A stretch of 35,647 nucleotides of DNA from Achromobacter dolens (GCF_902859745.1 NZ_CADIJW010000054.1:1-35647), one strand, 5' to 3'; counted from the stretch's first letter, positions 13,943 through 22,655 are shown. Program-made: numbers and translations. The notes: generated by a model not told the origin, from the letters alone.

Positions 13943-14874
13943 GCGGCGCCTTGCTGCGCCTGCCTGATCAGGGCCTTGATCACCGTGGCAAAGCGCTTGG
14001 TGGTGCTGGACAGCGGGCTGCTGGCCGGATGCAGCAGGTGGATGGCGTGGCCCAGCGCCGGTTCGGTGGGCAGCAGGATGAAATCCTTGCGGAAGTTCGG
14101 GTGATAGCCGAACGACTCGATCAGCGCCACCCCCACGCCCTGTCGCACCAGCGCCAGCGCTTCGGGCGTGGAGCGGATTTCGATCTGGGGCTGCACGGGC
14201 ACGGGGCCGGAATGCAGAAAGCGGCTGGCCAGGCGCCCGAATGGCGTGTCCGCGCCATAGCCGATCAGCAGATGGCCTTGCAGGTCTTCGGCGCGCACGT
14301 GGCTGCGCTTGGTCAGCGGATGGCCGCGCGGCACGGCGCAGCCCAGCCAACCCTGGCCGATTTCCTCGCTGACGATATTGGCGTTGACCGGCGGCGGCAT
14401 CGAGGCGATGCCGAAGTCGGCCTGTCCGAGGAGCAGGTGCGGCAGCAGCGCGTCGAAGGCCAGCGGCCGATAGCGGATCGGCGTATCGGGATGCCGTTCG
14501 CGGAATTTCTGGATCGCGTGGGGGATGAGCCACTCGCTGAAACTGGGGCTCGAGACCAGGCTTACCGCGCCCGCCGCGCCCGCGCCCAGGGCGCCCGCCA
14601 GCTCGTTGAAGCGGCTGACGCGGCCGAAGATCTCCTCGGCTTCGGCAAACAGGCGGCGGGCCTCTGGCGTGGGATGCAGCCTTCCCTTGACGCGCTCGAA
14701 CAGCCGATAGCGCAGGCGGTTTTCGGCCGAGGCCAGCAGCCGGCTCACGGCGGGCTGCGTGACCGACAGCATGCGGCCCGCTTCACTGAGCGAGCCGGTC
14801 AGCATCACGGCATGGAAAACCTCGATCTGGCGGAGCGTCAGCGCGCCAGGCGTGGCGGGGAGCGGGCAGGACAT
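13936..14874 (-). CDS. LysR-family transcriptional regulator
   Basis: The 312-residue protein has an N-terminal winged helix (ALTLRQIEVFHAVMLTGSLS, then MLSVTQPAVSRLLASAENRL) and a periplasmic-binding-like effector domain (about 95-300). The latter contains LVSSPSFSEWLIPHAI and VRQGVGVALIESFG. The AESLRLEVL-like opening of this subgroup is reminiscent of regulators of amino-acid and opine catabolism, but the effector cannot be named. It converges on pxpA, overlapping its 3' end by seven bases, and is divergent from the N-carbamoyl-D-amino-acid amidohydrolase operon, which is its likely target. Confidence 0.92.
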   Translation of the reverse strand: MSCPLPATPGALTLRQIEVFHAVMLTGSLSEAGRMLSVTQPAVSRLLASAENRLRYRLFERVKGRLHPTPEARRLFAEAEEIFGRVSRFNELAGALGAGAAGAVSLVSSPSFSEWLIPHAIQKFRERHPDTPIRYRPLAFDALLPHLLLGQADFGIASMPPPVNANIVSEEIGQGWLGCAVPRGHPLTKRSHVRAEDLQGHLLIGYGADTPFGRLASRFLHSGPVPVQPQIEIRSTPEALALVRQGVGVALIESFGYHPNFRKDFILLPTEPALGHAIHLLHPASSPLSSTTKRFATVIKALIRQAQQGAAY

Positions 14875-15171
14875 AAGGCGGGCGTCGAGGACGGGAATGC
14901 GTTGCCCGCCATTTTATTCCCCGGGGAATCCGCGCGGCGCGCGCGCCGCCGATTTCCCATGATGTTTTGCGCGCAGTCCATAACTAAATGCACAGTCCTG
15001 TTGGCTTTTCCGATGGCCGGGTGCGTAGGAAAAGATATTTGTTTTCATGGGCTTGCGCGCGCCGTGGCGCGTCGTCGGCGGCGGCGCGGCCAAGCGTGGG
15101 CCGTCTTTTCGCGCGGCCGACGCCGCGTCATGCTGCCGGTGAATTCGCAACCTCTCTCTCAGGATTGATTC
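14875..15171. promoter_or_regulatory. Divergent LysR / carbamoylase regulatory spacer
   Basis: This 297-base spacer should hold the promoters of the LysR gene and of the D-amino-acid operon. CAGTCC occurs twice, at 14974-14979 and 14993-14998, 19 bases apart, flanking the AT-rich ATAACTAAATG. This is the only A/T-rich island and the best candidate for a regulator-binding and promoter site. I could not define a convincing -35/-10 pair. Confidence 0.4.
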
Positions 15172-16161
15172 ATGTCCCGCATCGTCACCGTCGCTGCCGC
15201 CCAATTGGGCCCGATCCAACGCGCCGAGGGGCGCGATGTGGCGATCGACCGCATGATCCGGCTGTTGGAGCGGGCGCGTCAGCGCGGCGCCCAGGTCGTC
15301 GTGTTCCCGGAACTGGCGTTGACCACCTTCTTCCCGCGCTGGTATTGCGAAGACCTGGACGAGGCGGATGGCTGGTTCGAAACCAGTCTGCCTTCGCCCG
15401 CCACGCAGCCGCTGTTCGATGCCATCAAGCGCTACGGGCTGATGGTCTACCTCGGCTACGCCGAACTGGCCTGGGAGCCCGATGAGCACGGCGTGGTGCG
15501 CAAGCGCCGCTTCAATACCTCGGTCGTCATCGCGCCCAATGGCGAGGTCGTCCTGAAGTACCGCAAGGTGCATCTTCCCGGCCATGCGGAATTCGCCGAG
15601 CATCGCCAGGTGCAGCATCTCGAAAAGCGCTATTTCGAAGTCGGCAACCTGGGCTTCCCGGTGGTGCGCGCGCCCGTCGCGCCCGGCGTGGACGCCAATC
15701 TGGGCATGCTGATCTGCAATGACCGCCGCTGGCCCGAGGCCTGGCGCGTGCTCGGGTTGCAGCAGGTCGAGCTGGTCATGCTGGGCTACAACACGCCCAG
15801 CCGCAACCAGGACAACCGCGGCTTCGAGGCGCACCATCTGCGGGTGCTGCATTCGCATCTCTCCATCCAGGCGGGCTGCTACCAGAACGCCACCTTCGCC
15901 GCGGCGGTCGCCAAGGCCGGCACGGAAGACGGCCACGAACTGCTGGGCCATTCCATCATCGTCAACCCGCAAGGCGAAATCATTGCCATGGCCGCCACCT
16001 GGGACGATGAGCTGATCGTCGCCGATTGCGACCTGGACTTGTGCGAGCTGGGGCGCAGCACCGTTTTCAACTTCGCCAAGCATCGCCGTCCCGAAGCCTA
16101 CGGCCGCCTCATCGAACAGACCGGCAGCGTCGCGCCCGCCGTCTGGACTCCCTCGGCGTAA
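15172..16161 (+). CDS. N-carbamoyl-D-amino-acid amidohydrolase (D-carbamoylase)
   Basis: This 329-residue nitrilase-superfamily enzyme should hydrolyse N-carbamoyl-D-amino acids to D-amino acid, CO2 and ammonia. The triad is complete: Glu47 in VFPELALTTFFPRW, Lys132 in KYRKVHLPGH and Cys182 in LICNDRRWPEAW. The family-specific features FFPRW, FNTSVVIAPNG, QHLEKRYFE, GYNTPSRN and LLGHSIIV closely follow the Agrobacterium D-carbamoylase. Length is normal (about 304-330). A clear AGGATTGATTC site precedes the ATG. It is first in an operon with a dehydratase, a Bug receptor and a D-aminoacylase. No cyclic-imidase-type hydantoinase is present in the window. Confidence 0.93.
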   Translation: MSRIVTVAAAQLGPIQRAEGRDVAIDRMIRLLERARQRGAQVVVFPELALTTFFPRWYCEDLDEADGWFETSLPSPATQPLFDAIKRYGLMVYLGYAELAWEPDEHGVVRKRRFNTSVVIAPNGEVVLKYRKVHLPGHAEFAEHRQVQHLEKRYFEVGNLGFPVVRAPVAPGVDANLGMLICNDRRWPEAWRVLGLQQVELVMLGYNTPSRNQDNRGFEAHHLRVLHSHLSIQAGCYQNATFAAAVAKAGTEDGHELLGHSIIVNPQGEIIAMAATWDDELIVADCDLDLCELGRSTVFNFAKHRRPEAYGRLIEQTGSVAPAVWTPSA

Positions 16162-16195
16162 CGCGCCTGACCCCTTCATCCCGCAGGACAGCCCC

Positions 16196-17224
16196 ATGAC
16201 CGCGATGCCTCTACCCACGACCATCGAGCACGAACTGCTCGGCACCCTGCGTGTGCCGCAATTGCGCGATGTGACCGCCGCCGCCGAGCGGCTGACGCCC
16301 TACGTGCGTCGCACCATGCTGCTGCGCTCGCCCGCCCTGGACGAACGGGCGCAGGCGCCCATCTGGCTGAAGCTGGAAAACCTCCAGGTGACGGGCTCGT
16401 TCAAGGCCCGTGGCGCATTCAATGCCCTGTTGAACATGGACCCGGCGCAGCGCGAGCGCGGCGTGGTCGCCTACTCGACCGGCAACCACGGCCAGGCCGT
16501 CGCCTGGGCCAGCCGTTGCCTGCGCGTGCCCGCCACCATCGTGATGCCGGTCGATGCGCCGGAGAACAAAGTGGAAAAGGCGCTGCGCCATGGCGCCAGG
16601 GTCGTGCGCTATGACCGCACGCGGGAAAGCCGCGAGGAAATCGGCCTGCGGCTGCTGGCCGAGACCGGCGCCACGCTGCTGCCGCCCGGCGATCATCCCG
16701 ATGTACTGGCCGCCCAGGGCACGCTGGCCCTGGAAGCGTTGCAGGACCTGCCCGCCGCGGCCCGCGCCAACCTGGGCCTGTTCGCCACGCCGTGCGGCGG
16801 CGGCGGCATGGCCGCGGGCTGTTCGCTGGTGTTGCGCGAACTGGCGCCGCAGGCGCGGATCGTGGCCGTCGAGCCGCGCGAATTCGATGACACGGTGCGC
16901 TCGCTGGCCTCGGGCCGGCGCGAAACCAACCCGGCCGGCGCCAAGACCCTGTGCGATGCGCTGCAGGCTGCGACGCCCGCCGAACTGCCCTACGCGATCA
17001 ACCGCCGCGCCTTGAGCGCCGCCGTGTCGGTGAGCGACGAGGAAGTCGTCGCCGCCATCCGGTTCGCGCTGGAGGAATTGCGGCTCGTGGTCGAGCCGGG
17101 CGGGGCGGTGGCGCTGGCCGCGCTGCTCGCGGGCAAGCTGTCGGCCGAAGGCCGTGATGCGGTCATCGTGCTGTCTGGCGGAAACATCGATCTGCCGCTA
17201 TTGCGTCAGATCGCCCTGGACTGA
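16196..17224 (+). CDS. PLP-dependent threonine/serine dehydratase-like enzyme
   Basis: The 342-residue protein is a fold-type II PLP enzyme. The Schiff-base lysine is Lys70 in TGSFKARGA, the substrate loop is STGNHGQAVAWAS, the phosphate-binding Gly loop is CGGGGMAAG and the C-terminal VLSGGNIDL completes the site. Members eliminate water or ammonia from serine, threonine, hydroxyaspartate or diaminopropionate to give keto acids, and some act on D-forms or racemise. The classical SSGNHAQ motif reads STGNHGQ here. It has no ACT regulatory domain, so it looks catabolic. Placed between two D-amino-acid-releasing enzymes, it may consume or invert their product; the substrate is inferred. Confidence 0.88.
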   Translation: MTAMPLPTTIEHELLGTLRVPQLRDVTAAAERLTPYVRRTMLLRSPALDERAQAPIWLKLENLQVTGSFKARGAFNALLNMDPAQRERGVVAYSTGNHGQAVAWASRCLRVPATIVMPVDAPENKVEKALRHGARVVRYDRTRESREEIGLRLLAETGATLLPPGDHPDVLAAQGTLALEALQDLPAAARANLGLFATPCGGGGMAAGCSLVLRELAPQARIVAVEPREFDDTVRSLASGRRETNPAGAKTLCDALQAATPAELPYAINRRALSAAVSVSDEEVVAAIRFALEELRLVVEPGGAVALAALLAGKLSAEGRDAVIVLSGGNIDLPLLRQIALD

Positions 17225-17362
17225 GCGTTCGCGCCGCAGTCCGGAACGGCGGCGCCGCAAGGCCCCGCCGCGCAGTGCCGGCGTCCGTGAGGCGTCCAGC
17301 AAGACCCGCGAGGGCCGCAGAGTCCGAGCGGATACACCTATAACAGTCCAAGGAAGAAAACC

Positions 17363-18349
17363 ATGTCCACGTATCAAAGCAGCGCCAAGCGCTGGCTCGC
17401 GGCCGCGAGCGCGGTGCTGGCCCTGACCGCGGCATCCGCCGCGCAGGCCGCCTATCCCGAGCATCCCGTCACGATCGTCGTGCCGTTCAACACCGGCACG
17501 ACGCCCGACCTCGTGTCGCGCCTGCTGGCCGCCGAAATGGCCAAGCAGACCGGCGGCAATTTCGTGGTGCAGAACCGCACCGGCGCCTCCGGCATCATCG
17601 GCACGCAGGCCGTGGCCAATGCCGCGCCCGACGGCTACACCATCGGCTTTGCCAACGTGGCCACGCTGGCCATCAACCAGAGCCTCTACGCCAAGCTGTC
17701 CTATGACGCCGACAAGCAGCTCGCGCCCGTCGCCCTGACCGGCTCGGTGCAGAACCTGTTGGCCGTGCGCCCGGGCTTGAACGTCAAGAGCGTGGCCGAC
17801 CTGATCGCCATGGCCAGGAAAGACCCGGGCAAGCTGGTCGTCGCGTCCGGCGGCAACGGCACCACCGGGCACCTGAGCGCGGCTATGTTCAGCGCGATGG
17901 CGGGCGTGGAATTCATGCACGTGCCGTACAAGGGCGGCGTCGAGGCGGACCTGGCCGTGTTGCGCGGCGAGGCCGATCTGGTGTTCGACAACATTTCGTC
18001 CATTGCCGGATTCGTGGAGCAGGGCAAAGTGGTGCCGCTGGCGGTGACCGACCTGCGGCGCGACCCGACCATGCCCGAGCTGGCGACGCTGGACGAGCAG
18101 GGCCTGAAAGGCTATCGCGCGGTGGCCTGGACCGGCTTTGTCGCGCCCGCGGGCACCGATCCCCAGGTGCTGGATTACCTGAACGATGCCTTCAACAAGG
18201 CGTTGCAATCGCCGCAGGTGCAGGAAAAGCTCAAGAGCATGGCCTACGTGCCGAACGTGGGACCGCGCCAGCAGCTCTTTGACCGCGCGCATGCCGAGCG
18301 TCCCGTCTGGGCGCAAGTGATCAAGCAAGCCAACGTCAGGATCGACTGA
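17363..18349 (+). CDS. Bug-family (TctC-like) periplasmic binding receptor
   Basis: The 328-residue protein has a Sec signal peptide, probably cut after AQA at residue 29. The mature sequence begins YPEHPVTIVVPFNTGTTPDL, the usual opening of Bug/TctC receptors, followed by VQNRTGASGIIGTQAVANAA and FMHVPYKGGVEADLAVLRGE. These receptors serve tripartite tricarboxylate transporters or act as orphan sensors, and are greatly expanded in Bordetella and relatives. No TctA/TctB membrane genes are adjacent, so this is an orphan receptor that would need a partner elsewhere. An AAGGAAG site precedes the ATG. The ligand is probably the amide or acid handled by the flanking enzymes. Confidence 0.93.
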   Translation: MSTYQSSAKRWLAAASAVLALTAASAAQAAYPEHPVTIVVPFNTGTTPDLVSRLLAAEMAKQTGGNFVVQNRTGASGIIGTQAVANAAPDGYTIGFANVATLAINQSLYAKLSYDADKQLAPVALTGSVQNLLAVRPGLNVKSVADLIAMARKDPGKLVVASGGNGTTGHLSAAMFSAMAGVEFMHVPYKGGVEADLAVLRGEADLVFDNISSIAGFVEQGKVVPLAVTDLRRDPTMPELATLDEQGLKGYRAVAWTGFVAPAGTDPQVLDYLNDAFNKALQSPQVQEKLKSMAYVPNVGPRQQLFDRAHAERPVWAQVIKQANVRID

Positions 18350-18354
18350 ACCTC

Positions 18355-19824
18355 ATGGACCTCGAACGCTACGACCTGCTGATCCGCGGCGGCACGGTGA
18401 TCGATGGAACGGGCGCGGACCGCCTCCGCGCCGATGTGGGCGTGCGCGGCGGCCGCATTGCGGCCGTCGGCGACCTGGGCGACGCCATCGCCGGCCAGGT
18501 GCTGGAGGCTGGCGGCCGCGTCGTGGCGCCGGGCTTCATCGATACGCATACCCATGACGACCGCTACCTGTCGATCGATCCCGGCATGCCCGCCAAGCTG
18601 AGCCAGGGCGTCACCACCGTCATCACCGGCAATTGCGGCATCAGCCAGGCGCCGTGGCGTTCCGGCTGGCGCAGCGACGTGCCTGCGCCGGTCAACCTGT
18701 TGGGCAACGACGTTGGCGACTTTCCCTACGAGACGTTCGGCGCCTACCTGGACAACCTGGACAGGAATCCGCCCGCCGTCAACGCGGCATGCCTGGTGGG
18801 CCACACCTCGCTGCGCGCCGCCGCGATGGACGACCTGGACCGGCCCGCGACCGAGGCGGAAATCGAACATATGCAGGCGCTGCTGCGCGAAGCCATGCTG
18901 AGCGGCGCCATCGGCCTGTCCTCCGGCACCGCGTATCCCGCCGCCATGCCGGCGACGCTCGATGAACTGGTCGCGGTGGCCAGCGTGCTGCGCGAGCATG
19001 GCGGGCTGTACGCCAGCCACATCCGCGACGAAGGCGACCGCATCTTCGCCGCGCTGGACGAGGCCTTCGCCGTGGGGGCCGCGGGCGATGCGCCCGTGCT
19101 GATCTCGCACCACAAGCTGATCGGCCCGCGCAACCATGGCCGCTCGGTGCAGACGCTCGCGCATATCGACAAGGCTGGCCAGCGCCAGGAGGTGGCCCTG
19201 GACTGCTACCCCTATGTCGCCGGCTCGACCATCCTGCGCAAGGACCGCCTGGCGGTGTCCAGCCGCGTCATCGTGACCAAGTCGGTCCCGTATCCGCAAT
19301 ACGCTGGACGCGACCTGGACGACATCGCCCGCGACATGGGCCTGAGCCCCGAAGCCGCGGTCGATGCGTTGCAGCCGGCCGGCGCCATCTACTTCATCAT
19401 GGACGAAGCCGACGTCGAGCGCATCCTGGCCTATCCGGGCACCATGATCGGATCCGATGGCATGCCGCACGACCCCGCGCCGCACCCGCGCCTGTGGGGC
19501 ACGTTCCCGCGCGTGCTCGGCCACTATTGCCGCGACGTCGGGCTGTTCAGCCTGGAACAGGCGGTTCACAAGATGACGGGCAAGCCGGCGGCGTACTTCC
19601 GGCTGCCCGGCCGCGGGCGCATCGCGCCAGGCTACGCCGCTGACGTGGTCGTCTTCGATGCGGATCGGATCAAGGACGTGGCCACCTGGGCATCCCCGAC
19701 GAGCCAGGCCGAGGGCATCGATTATGTCCTTGTCAACGGCGAGATTGCCTGGGCGTTCGGGGCAGGGTCGGGCAGGCGCAGCGGCCAGGTGCTCCGGCCT
19801 CGGGACGCCCGCGCGCGGGCGTGA
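18355..19824 (+). CDS. N-acyl-D-amino-acid deacylase (D-aminoacylase)
   Basis: The 489-residue zinc amidohydrolase closely resembles the D-aminoacylase of Alcaligenes/Achromobacter as I recall it. Visible sites are the HTHDD motif (His65, His67), the metal-bridging Cys94 in TGNCGIS, SHIRDEGDRIF, the metal His of ISHHKLIG and the catalytic Asp of GSDGMPHDP. YPYVAGSTIL and HPRLWGTFPRVLGHYCRD are also characteristic. It removes acyl groups from N-acyl-D-amino acids. It follows the Bug receptor gene by five bases, so both are one unit. It ends in an 18-bp GC palindrome overlapping the stop region (19805-19822). Confidence 0.93.
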   Translation: MDLERYDLLIRGGTVIDGTGADRLRADVGVRGGRIAAVGDLGDAIAGQVLEAGGRVVAPGFIDTHTHDDRYLSIDPGMPAKLSQGVTTVITGNCGISQAPWRSGWRSDVPAPVNLLGNDVGDFPYETFGAYLDNLDRNPPAVNAACLVGHTSLRAAAMDDLDRPATEAEIEHMQALLREAMLSGAIGLSSGTAYPAAMPATLDELVAVASVLREHGGLYASHIRDEGDRIFAALDEAFAVGAAGDAPVLISHHKLIGPRNHGRSVQTLAHIDKAGQRQEVALDCYPYVAGSTILRKDRLAVSSRVIVTKSVPYPQYAGRDLDDIARDMGLSPEAAVDALQPAGAIYFIMDEADVERILAYPGTMIGSDGMPHDPAPHPRLWGTFPRVLGHYCRDVGLFSLEQAVHKMTGKPAAYFRLPGRGRIAPGYAADVVVFDADRIKDVATWASPTSQAEGIDYVLVNGEIAWAFGAGSGRRSGQVLRPRDARARA

Positions 19825-19853
19825 CACCCCTGTGCGCGCGCCGGCCGCCAGCC

Positions 19854-20471
19854 CTAACGGATCGCCGCCAGCTTCACCGCGAACCCCAGCAGGAACACGC
19901 CCGCCAGCCGCTCCAGCAGATTCGCCACGCGCGGGTTGGCGCGCATGCGCTCGGCCAGGTGGTGCGTCAGCAGCACCGCCGCCAGACCGTAGAGAAACGT
20001 CAGCGCCGCCACCGTGACCGCCATGAAGGCGAACGTCACCAGGCCCTGATGCCGGACCGGGTCGATGAACAGCGGGAAGAACGCCATGTAGAACATGATC
20101 GCCTTGGGGTTCAGCAAGGTGATCATCGCGGTCTGGCGCAGGTAGCGGCCGTTGTCCATGCGGCTCGGACGCGGCGCGGCGCCGGGCTTGCTGCGCATCA
20201 TCTGCAGGCCCAGCCAGGCGAGATACGCGGCGCCGGCCCACTGCACGATATGGAACGCCGTGGGATAGGCGGCCAGCAGCGCCGAGACGCCGGCCACCGC
20301 CAGCCACATCAGCACCTGGTCTCCCAGGATCACGCCGCAGGTCGCCGCCAGGCCCGCCTTGATGCCGCCCTTGCCGGTGGCGGTCAACAGGGCGAAATTG
20401 CCCGGGCCGGGGATGATCAGCAGCATGATGAAGGCGAGCACGAATGCGCCATAGTCGGTGACACCGAGCAT
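19854..20471 (-). CDS. LysE/RhtB-family exporter
   Basis: This 205-residue inner-membrane protein has about six membrane helices and the LysE/RhtB signature IIPGPGNFALLTATGKGG near the N-terminus, followed by LGDQVLMWLAVAG and LNPKAIMFYMAFFPLFID. Family members export amino acids or their analogues. It is convergent to the D-amino-acid operon with only 29 bases between, so it may relieve build-up of pathway products, although co-regulation is not shown. I chose the ATG at 20471 with GGGAG upstream; the open frame extends to 20546 but that segment is Arg-rich and overlaps the flagellin terminator region. Confidence 0.9.
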   Translation of the reverse strand: MLGVTDYGAFVLAFIMLLIIPGPGNFALLTATGKGGIKAGLAATCGVILGDQVLMWLAVAGVSALLAAYPTAFHIVQWAGAAYLAWLGLQMMRSKPGAAPRPSRMDNGRYLRQTAMITLLNPKAIMFYMAFFPLFIDPVRHQGLVTFAFMAVTVAALTFLYGLAAVLLTHHLAERMRANPRVANLLERLAGVFLLGFAVKLAAIR

Positions 20472-20544
20472 GGAAAGACTCCCGAAAAGAGAACGGGCAT
20501 TGTAGATCCGCCCGGCGTGACGCGCGGCCGATCTCGCTGACGAC

Positions 20545-20593
20545 AAAAAGGCCGGCCCCCGCCCGCCGCAACGCGCGACGGAGGGGGCCGGCC
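20545..20593 (-). terminator. Flagellin gene terminator
   Basis: GGCCGGCCCCC (20550-20560) and GGGGGCCGGCC (20583-20593) form an 11-pair stem, with a run of five T on the minus strand after it (20549-20545). It lies 24 bases after the flagellin stop. Confidence 0.85.
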
Positions 20594-20616
20594 CGATGGG
20601 CTGGCTGACTACGCGA

Positions 20617-22437
20617 TCAACGCAGCAGCGACAGCACCGTCTGCGGCACCTGGTTGGCCTGGGCCAGGACCGACGTGCCGGCCTGTTGCAGGATCTGGGC
20701 GCGCGACATGTTCGACACTTCCGTGGCGTAGTCGGCGTCCAGGATGCGCGAGCGCGCGCCGGACAGGTTGTTGATCACGTTGTTCAGGTTGTTGATCGTC
20801 GACTCCAGGCGGTTCTGCACCGCGCCCAGTTGGCCGGACACTTTGTTCAGAAGGTTGAAAGCGGAATCTAGCGTTTTCATCGGGTCGCCAGTCTTGTCGC
20901 CCTTGCTGGTGCTTTCGAGCGTCAGGCTGCCGGCTTTACTGCCGGCTCTGGCGACGTACAACTTCTTGCCGTAGTCGTTGACGGCGACGTCTTTGTTGTC
21001 GGTGACGTCTGTGCCGATAGCAGCGGCAACCTGATGATGGAACGTGCTGCCGCCCGCGATGGCAGTGATGTTGCCGGTATCCGGATTGAACTCGTAGCGT
21101 CGGACAGTTTTGGACACCGTCGTCAGTTGCTGCTTGTCATCCATATACAGCAAATGATCGGCATCGGTGTCGAGTTGGCCAGTTTGCGTTACCTGCAGGG
21201 TCAGGCTGAACGCGCCCGCTTCAATCTTGACTTCGGCAGGCGTAGCGGTAGGCTGGGCTTTGAGGTCCGCCGCCAGCTTCTCCTTGGTGATGGTCGCCTG
21301 GAACTTGATGTCTGCCGTCCCGGCGGCCTGGCTCTGGTACGTCGTGCCGTTCACGGTCAGTTTGACGCCTTCAGCAGTGGCGCCGGTACCCATGTAGGTC
21401 GTCACGTCGGCTAGCGTTGCCTGAGTAAAAGCAGCGGCACCCGGAGCGGCACCACCCGTCAGGCCGTCATTGACTGACAGATTGCCCGCGGGGTCCCAGT
21501 ACAGCGCCTTACCGTTGACATCGGTGATGTTGCCGCTAGAGGTGATCAGGATGTCGGCCTGAGCGGTCTTGTTCATGTACGTAGCCGCGATCGGCTTGGC
21601 GCCGATCTGGCCCCTGATGGTTGCTTCGACGGCGGTATCCGTATCGGTATCGTCGTAGACGAAGTTGCCAGCGGCGGCGTCATACGTGTAGGTGGTGGTA
21701 GGTACTGTACCGCCGCCTGCAGGCGCTGCGCCTGTCGTTTTGATAATGGTACTGCCGTCCGTCATCTGGCTCATCAGGTCAGTGGTCGTGGCGGCGGTGT
21801 TCGTTTCCGTGACGTCGTACTGATTGTCCGTGCCCGCCACAAGCTGGATGTTCGGGCCAATCATGTCGCTGACTTGGGCCTTCCTGTTATCGACAATGCC
21901 AACGCCGTTGACGTTGAAGCCGTCCAGGCCCAGCGTCTTGACGCTGATTTCGTTCAAGTCCAGCGTGATGGTTTCGTTGTCGTTGGCGCCGACTTGCAGC
22001 GTCAGGGGCGTGGCCTTGTCCGACAGTACCTTCACGCCGTTGAAGTCGGTCTGCTCGGAGATGCGGTTGATGTCGGCGAGGCGCTCGTTGATTTCGTCCT
22101 GGATGGAGTCGAGCTGCTCTTGCGAGTAGCTGCCGTTGGCGGCTTGCACCGACAGTTCGCGCACCCGCTGCAGGTGGGCGGTGATTTCGGAGGCGGCGCC
22201 TTCCGTCGTCTGCGCCAGCGAGATGCCGTCGTTGGCGTTGCGGGCGGCTTGGGTCAGGCCCCGGACGTTGGACGTGAAGCGGTTGGCGATGGCCATGCCG
22301 GCGGCGTCGTCCTTGGCGCTGTTGATGCGCAGACCCGAGGACAGGCGCTCGATGGCGGTGCCCAGCGCGGACTGGGATTTGTTGAGATTGTTCTGGGCGA
22401 CCAGCGACAGATAGTTGGTGTTGATGACTGCAGCCAT
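20617..22437 (-). CDS. fliC: Flagellin
   Basis: The 606-residue protein is the main filament subunit, exported by the flagellar type III system without a signal peptide. The conserved D0/D1 N-terminus (NTNYLSLVAQNNLNKSQ; LSSGLRINSAKDDAAGMAIA) covers about 1-145. The C-terminal D1/D0 helices (IDNLNNVINNLSG-like region, then LQQAGTSVLAQANQ) cover about 515-606. Between them lies an expanded surface domain of about 350 residues rich in Thr, Ala and Asp, including DTDTAVEATIRGQIG, with base composition visibly lower in GC than the flanks. GAGCTAACAC precedes the ATG. A response-regulator-like gene lies upstream on the same strand behind a terminator. Confidence 0.96.
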   Translation of the reverse strand: MAAVINTNYLSLVAQNNLNKSQSALGTAIERLSSGLRINSAKDDAAGMAIANRFTSNVRGLTQAARNANDGISLAQTTEGAASEITAHLQRVRELSVQAANGSYSQEQLDSIQDEINERLADINRISEQTDFNGVKVLSDKATPLTLQVGANDNETITLDLNEISVKTLGLDGFNVNGVGIVDNRKAQVSDMIGPNIQLVAGTDNQYDVTETNTAATTTDLMSQMTDGSTIIKTTGAAPAGGGTVPTTTYTYDAAAGNFVYDDTDTDTAVEATIRGQIGAKPIAATYMNKTAQADILITSSGNITDVNGKALYWDPAGNLSVNDGLTGGAAPGAAAFTQATLADVTTYMGTGATAEGVKLTVNGTTYQSQAAGTADIKFQATITKEKLAADLKAQPTATPAEVKIEAGAFSLTLQVTQTGQLDTDADHLLYMDDKQQLTTVSKTVRRYEFNPDTGNITAIAGGSTFHHQVAAAIGTDVTDNKDVAVNDYGKKLYVARAGSKAGSLTLESTSKGDKTGDPMKTLDSAFNLLNKVSGQLGAVQNRLESTINNLNNVINNLSGARSRILDADYATEVSNMSRAQILQQAGTSVLAQANQVPQTVLSLLR

Positions 22438-22544
22438 GTGTTAGCTCCTTGGCAGAGTGAGGCTTGATCGAGGCGGGCAGCGGCGCTGCCCGATTGCCAA
22501 CGTGATGAACCGAGAATCAGCGTTCGGGTTCGTCCGTTGCCAAA

Positions 22545-22571
22545 ACTACGACCCTGCCAAATTGATCTTTA
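22545..22571 (-). promoter_or_regulatory. Possible sigma-28 promoter for flagellin
   Basis: On the minus strand TAAA (22571-22568) is followed after 15 bases by GTCGTAGT (22552-22545). This resembles the flagellar TAAA-N15-GCCGATAA pattern only in part. Its place, about 110 bases before the flagellin ATG in a 416-base gene-free stretch, is reasonable. Nothing better was found by eye. Confidence 0.35.
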
Positions 22572-22655
22572 GACGATCGCGGCGCAAACGGCTGTCTTAT
22601 GATTTTTGATGAGTTTTGCTGGAAATTTTCTGAAACACGAGCTTTTACTCGCATG

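Noticed and set aside
19805-19822. 18-bp GC palindrome at the end of the D-aminoacylase gene as a terminator
   Set aside because: It lies within the coding sequence (codons for the DARARA end) and has no U-run, so it can be explained by codon use.
18244-20571. A 775-residue minus-strand open frame
   Set aside because: It covers the antisense of the D-aminoacylase and another frame of the LysE gene; both real frames show strong family motifs.
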